Shown here piece after piece: positions 59,594-64,000 of a stretch of DNA of 64,000 nt. Location: assembly GCF_014337925.2 (NCBI RefSeq), contig NZ_CP143426.1:17014-81013 (forward strand), read 5' to 3'. The notes beneath the pieces were generated by a model. It worked only from the letters and a program-made list of their open reading frames with translations, ran no database searches and was not told the origin of the DNA. The DNA is from Roseobacter fucihabitans. Its GTDB lineage: Bacteria > Pseudomonadota > Alphaproteobacteria > Rhodobacterales > Rhodobacteraceae. The first letter of the stretch is position 1. Each line of letters begins with the position of its first letter. A program made the translations under genes and the position numbers.

Positions 59594-59955
59594 TTAGGCC
59601 GTGATTGGCGTTTTCCTCGCAATATCCCAGATGAAGCCAGCCAGCTCGCGCGCGATGGCGGCCAAGACGCGCGGTTGCGGTTTTCCGGTGCGACTGAGGT
59701 CTCGATATCGCTTGCACAACCTTGTTTGCGCTTTCCAGCCAATGTCTCTTATCTCTTGCGGCAAGTGAGCCGAACGCTTGAGGTATGGATGCCCCTCTTT
59801 GGGCGGGTGTCGATACGACCAACCCGCCTCCACCAGCATCGTGCGGGCCAGGGCATTGCCGGTCTTTGTCAACCGTCCGCGTCTGGTTGTGTTTCCACTG
59901 GAATGTTCGCTTGGCACCAGTCCCAACCAAGCCATAAGCTGGCGCGGGTCTCGGC
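59594..59955 (-). pseudogene. IS110-family transposase, C-terminal fragment
   Basis: LMAWLGLVPSEHSSGNTTRR, GRLTKTGNALARTMLVEAGW and LAGFIWDIARKTPITA match the transposase_20 domain of IS110-type elements. The RuvC-like domain is missing; the upstream sequence is a Tn3 transposase fragment. It belongs to a different IS110 lineage from 28572-29594. Confidence 0.82.
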
Positions 59956-60255
59956 AATACGACTTTCTATTTTGCGCTCCGCCGCAACTAAAGCGTCGGC
60001 GCAGAGCCGCTCGATGACTGTGACACCGGGCAGGATTGTCTGCGTCCGGCGGCATTCCTCGACAAACCGGCGTGGCAAGTCTTCGTTGGATCGAGCTGTT
60101 TCAGCCTCACATTCAAGCCATGCTTTGAGACAGCGGGCACCTTGTCCAGAGAACATCTTGAAGCCGTAAACCTGGCGAAGAGCATGCAGGTGCTGCTGGC
60201 GGGTTTGACGACGGGCGGCGTAGGGCAAGATATCGTCACCGGTCACCGCGCATGA
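59956..60255 (-). pseudogene. Tn3-family transposase, N-terminal (DUF4158) fragment
   Basis: LPYAARRQTRQQHLHALRQV, YGFKMFSGQGARCL and RRFVEECRRTQTILPGVTVI, then ERLCADALVAAERKIESRI match the DUF4158 N-terminal domain of Tn3 transposases. The extreme N-terminus and the catalytic part are missing; it runs directly into the IS110 fragment. Confidence 0.8.
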
Positions 60256-60434
60256 CACCCTCCGCATAAGACACGTCACTAACGACGTCGCTATGCACGT
60301 GTCTTAACGCATCACGCCAAAATTAGGCAGGCGGTGCCAATCGGGCGGTTACTAAATATCAACCGTCAATTACATTGTTTGTTCTACTCTTGTTCCAAAT
60401 TACGACCAAATATGCAGCTTCGGGCCAGTTAGGC

Positions 60435-60736
60435 CTGCTTGGCCCGGGCGTGCAAAAACCACGCAGGCTTCGGTTACGCGGACAAATGAGGGGACGCAAA
60501 TACCGATAAAGGCACGACGGTATCCCATTTCCCGCGAGACACAGTTTGGTCAGCGCTGCGTCTTATATTATATGAACGCCACATCTTCAGGGACTACGTT
60601 TTTCATCGAGATGGTTAGGGCCAGTATGTCGCTGAAATATCGATGCGGATACCGGAGTGGCGTTTTCAGATTTCATGCCCGCAGTCCATTTTTTTGACGG
60701 CGGTTATATAGGTTATATGTTGCCTTAACCGCCCCA
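60435..60736. repeat. direct repeat R1 (about 302 bp)
   Basis: It matches 62014-62313 in the same orientation with scattered substitutions and small indels. Shared blocks include CACGCAGGCTTCGGTTACGC and CATCTTCAGGGACTACG. Homology ends exactly at 60736 where the mini-transposon begins. No gene is seen in it. Confidence 0.88.
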
Positions 60737-60996
60737 TGTCGTGGTCACACTATTCTTCGGACTCTTCCGAACTGGCTTCAGTTTGACCCTACTTGGTCAT
60801 GTTATTCATGAGACAGAACACCCAGCGAAATTAGATTTCAGATAGTTGCGGGAAGTGCCGCACCGTCATGTGGTCTTACGATTAAGGTGACCATCCCACG
60901 AACTAGCTTGCCATCCTACAAATACCGTTACCACTGGCCCACTGTAAACACGCAAGAAATTTCCGGACGAGTCTCAAGAATAACGTTGCCACGACA
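60737..60996. mobile_element. 260-bp mini-transposon related to the tni element
   Basis: It begins TGTCGTGGTCACACTATTC and ends AATAACGTTGCCACGACA, matching both ends of the tni transposon 33219-39274. Internal diverged binding repeats are GGTCATGTTATTCATGAGAC (about 60805), AAGGTGACCATCCCACGAA and ATACCGTTACCACTGGCC. There is no coding sequence. Comparison of R1 with R2 shows the left boundary directly. No 5-bp duplication is seen (CCCCA versus GTTGG), so the right flank was rearranged. Confidence 0.78.
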
Positions 60997-61104
60997 GTTG
61001 GGAACACCGAAATCTCGCGGACTTGTCACCCGTTCTGAGACTTGAAAGCCAATTTCGCCATTTTCTCGATTTCCATCAAAGAGCACATTACTCATTTTAC
61101 AAAT

Positions 61105-61536
61105 TCAGCCTTCAATTAAGTCAATTTCTTTTGCTATTTCGATCACGCTATTCCGAGGAATAGTAAAAGTTTCTCCATCGAAATTCTCGGAATAAGAATC
61201 TCCATTAGGATGGTACTTTAACGAACAACGCCCAAACCCATAGTCGACATAGGACGGAACATCTTGATCTGGTTCGAGCGACGCATGCTTCACCAGCTCT
61301 CGCCAATCTGATGACGAGGGAATAAACGGCCAAACGGGATAGGTATCTGCAAATCCTGTCTTCTGAGATTGGTTACTTCGCTCTATTACAGCCTTAACAA
61401 CGCTATTGTTTTTGGCATTCACATAAAATCGAACATTCATTCCGTCGCTGGTCGCAAACCGCTTCTCAACGCAGGACAGCAAACGTACGTATAGCAATCG
61501 ATTTAGATTGTGCGACAACCAAAGCCTCACGCCCAT
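61105..61536 (-). CDS. hypothetical protein
   Basis: The 143-residue protein has segments MGVRLWLSHNLNRLLYVRLL, GMNVRFYVNAKNNSVVKAVI and YVDYGFGRCSLKYHPNGDSY and an acidic C-terminus. It overlaps the upstream gene by 10 bp, so the pair is probably co-transcribed. Family not recognised; the lower GC content suggests recent acquisition. Confidence 0.55.
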   Translation of the reverse strand: MGVRLWLSHNLNRLLYVRLLSCVEKRFATSDGMNVRFYVNAKNNSVVKAVIERSNQSQKTGFADTYPVWPFIPSSSDWRELVKHASLEPDQDVPSYVDYGFGRCSLKYHPNGDSYSENFDGETFTIPRNSVIEIAKEIDLIEG

Positions 61537-61865
61537 AGCTGCTTAGCAATGGGAACTGACAGCTTCATCCCATAATTTCCCCCAAGCTGCTTCATTAGCT
61601 CAGCACGCGCCCTAAACACCACACATAATTCAAGGTGCAGCCGTAGAATTTTCAGTGTTTTGTTATAAATCCGGTCGAGCTTCGCCTCGGAAAACGGGAT
61701 GTCACCGAACAGGCTCTTCTCATACACCCGCCGGGTTACAGCACAGACCTGCTTGCGATGAACTTCCACAGTACGGGTCGTCGCCAAACCTGCACTCTGA
61801 AGACGGTCATCTGTAACAAAAACGCCCATAGTCAACTCGTTAAAACCTGTTGCAAAAACATTCAA
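61527..61865 (-). CDS. hypothetical protein, possibly CtrA-controlled
   Basis: A 112-residue protein starts MNVFATGFNELTMGVFVTDD and has a basic middle (EVHRKQVCAVTRRVYEKSLF) and a helical C-terminal half (YNKTLKILRLHLELCVVFRA). A decayed paralogue lies at about 58600-58730. An exact CtrA-type box lies about 80 bp upstream. No named family recognised. Confidence 0.6.
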   Translation of the reverse strand: MNVFATGFNELTMGVFVTDDRLQSAGLATTRTVEVHRKQVCAVTRRVYEKSLFGDIPFSEAKLDRIYNKTLKILRLHLELCVVFRARAELMKQLGGNYGMKLSVPIAKQLWA

Positions 61866-61944
61866 ACCAACTTTCCATCAGGCGTTTATACTTCGCTCTG
61901 CACGCACAGAAAGCATGCGCGGAATGTCGCTGGCAAGAAAATAG

Positions 61945-61959
61945 TTAACAAACCCTTAA
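61945..61959. promoter_or_regulatory. CtrA-type binding site TTAA-N7-TTAA
   Basis: TTAACAAACCCTTAA fits the consensus of the alphaproteobacterial cell-cycle regulator CtrA exactly. It lies upstream of the gene at 61527-61865. The paralogous site at 58825-58839 has one change (TTAA-N7-CTAA). Confidence 0.55.
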
Positions 61960-62013
61960 ATATGTGAAGCATGGTTAACGCGCTGTTGAAAGGCGCGTCT
62001 TTGCAGAGCCATT

Positions 62014-62313
62014 CTGCTTGGCCCGGGCATGCAAGAACCACGCAGGCTTCGGTTACGCGGACAAATGAGGGGACGCAAATACCGATAAGGTACGACGGTA
62101 TCCCATTTCCCCGCGAGATATAGTCTGGTCAGCGCCGCGTCTTATATCATATGAACGCCACATCTTCAGGGACTACGTTTTTCATCGAGATGGTTAGTGC
62201 CGGTATGTCGTTGAAGTATCGATGCGGATACGGGAGTGGCGCTTTCAGATTTCATGCCGCAGTCTATTTTTTGACGGCGGTTATAGAGGTTATATGATAC
62301 CCAAACCGCCCCA
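62014..62313. repeat. direct repeat R2 (about 300 bp), upstream of the recombinase
   Basis: The undisrupted partner of R1. It continues into CCTTACGTC, which shows the site before mini-transposon insertion in R1. Its position just upstream of the tyrosine recombinase suggests it holds that gene's promoter or an attachment-type site. Confidence 0.85.
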
Positions 62314-62379
62314 CCTTACGTCTTCCTACTACGTCCAATAAGTTTGCATTATCGGACATAAAAGAATACGCTCAGCGAC

Positions 62380-63495
62380 TTGTCAGAAAACCACGAGAAA
62401 CCGCCCTCAAGTCCAGCAAACGCGCCCTGCCCCAACGAGGACGACGAAAGATATCCTTCTTCCGGTGAGGCTCTAAGCCTCCCCACCTTTGCCGAGGGCC
62501 TCGGAGGCCTTGCTGGATCTGGCACGCTTGATCGGCTGGTTGAGACTGCCCGCGACTATGCGAAGCAGGCTGCATCTGAGAACACGCTGAAGGCCTACGC
62601 GAAGGATTGGGCACACTTATCTCGCTGGTGCCGAATGAAGCGCATAGACCCTTTGCCCCCCTCGCCCAAAATGATCGGGCTTTATCTTGCGGATCTGGCG
62701 GCACCAACTGGCAAGGCACCTGCCCTTTCGGTTTCGACTATAGATCGTCGGCTCTCAGGTCTCAGTTGGAACTACACACAGCGTGGCTTCACCCTAGATC
62801 GTAAGAACCGTCACATAGCCACAGTGCTGGCCGGGATCAAACGCAAGCACGCCCGTCCTCCTGTTCAGAAAGAGGCCATCCTTGCCGAGGATATCCTTGA
62901 TATGATTGCGACCCTTGGATTTGGGCTGAGAGACCTACGAGATCGGGCCATTCTGCTGATTGGATACGCAGGAGGTCTCCGTCGTTCTGAAATCGTCAAC
63001 CTAGATGTGCACAAGGACGACACGGCCGATAGCGGCGGCTGGATCGAAGTTGAAGAAAAGGGCGCCCTACTCATGCTCAATGCCAAAACTGGCTGGCGCG
63101 AAGTCGAAATTGGGCGCGGCTCAAGTGATCAGACTTGTCCTGTGCATGCCTTGGAGCAATGGCTGAATTTCGCTAAGATAGATTTTGGCCCGGTGTTTGT
63201 CCGCACATCCCGTGATGGCACGAGTGCGCTTAAGGCGCGGCTCAGTGACAAACACGTCGCCCGCTTGATCAAGCAAACCGTCCTGGACGCCGGCATCCGG
63301 TCTGACCTTCCGGAAAAAGAGCGCCTCACGCTGTTCTCGGGTCACTCTCTGCGTGCCGGTCTGGCGAGTTCCGCCGAAGTCGACGAACGCTACGTCCAAA
63401 AACAACTGGGCCACGCGTCTGCAGAGATGACACGGCGATATCAGCGGCGAAGGGACCGATTCCGGGTGAATTTGACGAAAGCTGCGGGTCTCTAG
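62380..63495 (+). CDS. tyrosine-type site-specific recombinase
   Basis: The 371-residue integrase has a core-binding SAM-like domain at about 55-150 (LKAYAKDWAHLSRWCRMKRI). The catalytic residues are Arg in GYAGGLRRSEIVNLD, HSLRAGLASSAEV and LGHASAEMTRRYQRR with the nucleophilic Tyr near residue 350. The TTG 62380 start is uncertain; homology begins around residue 45. It resembles integrases of mobile islands rather than XerC/D. Confidence 0.9.
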   Translation: MSENHEKPPSSPANAPCPNEDDERYPSSGEALSLPTFAEGLGGLAGSGTLDRLVETARDYAKQAASENTLKAYAKDWAHLSRWCRMKRIDPLPPSPKMIGLYLADLAAPTGKAPALSVSTIDRRLSGLSWNYTQRGFTLDRKNRHIATVLAGIKRKHARPPVQKEAILAEDILDMIATLGFGLRDLRDRAILLIGYAGGLRRSEIVNLDVHKDDTADSGGWIEVEEKGALLMLNAKTGWREVEIGRGSSDQTCPVHALEQWLNFAKIDFGPVFVRTSRDGTSALKARLSDKHVARLIKQTVLDAGIRSDLPEKERLTLFSGHSLRAGLASSAEVDERYVQKQLGHASAEMTRRYQRRRDRFRVNLTKAAGL

Positions 63496-63615
63496 TTTTA
63501 GCCTAACTGACGCTTCTTTATGGCAAACAGCTTTTTCATCTAATTTTGCAAGACTACCTCCCGACTTCACCCTTGGCTCGGGACGTAGATCGGGTTCACC
63601 TCAGAGGGGACCAAA

Positions 63616-63656
63616 AGTCTTACTTTCCCGCATGTAAGGAGCGCGAAAGTAAGACT
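63616..63656. repeat. perfect 12-bp inverted repeat downstream of the recombinase
   Basis: AGTCTTACTTTC (63616-63627) and GAAAGTAAGACT (63645-63656) are separated by 17 bp. There is no T tract, so it is not a typical terminator. It could be an operator or recombinase binding pair. The rest of 63496-64000 shows no gene. Confidence 0.6.
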
Positions 63657-64000
63657 GCGATCTCTATTGGGAGCGCCCCCGAAATTCACTAAACGTCGTC
63701 TGAGGAGACGCCGCTTGGCTCTTTTCCGCGACAACGGCTTTCCACAGCTTACTTAGTTCAACCGATTCGAGGCCTAGACGTGATTGCTATCAATTGTGGT
63801 CATGTGGCTATATCGTACAACATCTTGCGGCAACTCACGGAAACTTTGATAAAGTGTTTTTTTACAATGGGTTAATAGGAATTTGTCGGCATCCATAGCT
63901 GAATACAAACGCACTCCATCACTAAAAGGGTCAAAAAATTGTTGCCTGGGGATAAGTTGCGTGTCATGAGTTCAATTGTCGCAAGCTGACGTAAATCACG

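Overview
The window reads as an accessory region of a marine alphaproteobacterium of the Rhodobacteraceae (Roseobacter group). The evidence is the base composition, the protein styles, an exact CtrA-type site, and an agrobacterial-type mobilisation module of the kind carried by roseobacter conjugative plasmids. The very high insertion-sequence load would suit Octadecabacter or a relative, but that genus guess is weak. I see no rRNA, tRNA, CRISPR array or replication initiator, so I cannot say whether this is a plasmid, a chromid or an integrated island.

Layout. Positions 1-2424 and 39373-41796 are two inverted copies of a 2.4-kb IS91-family element (HUH transposase plus tyrosine recombinase). 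Between them, 2.7-28 kb is a stress and osmotic-adaptation block. It holds three MscS-type channels (one with a BON domain), a KtrAB/TrkHA-type potassium importer, an L,D-transpeptidase, glutathione reductase, MgtC, CDGSH, ferritin-like, PRC-barrel, CreA, BrkB and MATE proteins and an entericidin-like lipoprotein. Two inverted IS3 copies, each with its own 3-bp target duplication, sit in this block, and one splits a LysR regulator. An unexplained strong terminator at 28166-28202 may end a small RNA.

From 28.5 to 39.3 kb, a ParD-like/zeta toxin-antitoxin pair lies between a nonsense-mutated IS110 and a decayed IS110 remnant. A Fic protein follows, with a four-unit, exactly 24-bp-period repeat array at its promoter. 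Next is a tniA-tniB-tniQ transposon (33219-39274) whose tniQ is knocked out by an IS66 element with a clear 8-bp target duplication.

From 42 to 58.4 kb the content is plasmid-like: a membrane-anchored alpha/beta hydrolase locus, DUF3010, a rhomboid protease, and a VirD4-VirD2-VirD1 operon facing a VirC1-VirC2 operon. The intergenic region between the two operons contains a T-DNA-border-like nick site at 49992-50037 and two arrays of degenerate 8-bp repeats in strict phase (50275-50346 and 50386-50553). I consider this the most interesting structure in the window: a candidate oriT plus overdrive- or centromere-like site for a VirC1 (ParA) / VirC2 (ribbon-helix-helix) pair. Small hypothetical plasmid genes and a HigBA-like toxin-antitoxin pair follow.

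From 56.8 to 64 kb there is transposon debris (IS66, IS110, Tn3, DUF1403 fragments), a duplicated segment, a 260-bp mini-transposon whose ends match the tni transposon, and a complete tyrosine recombinase.
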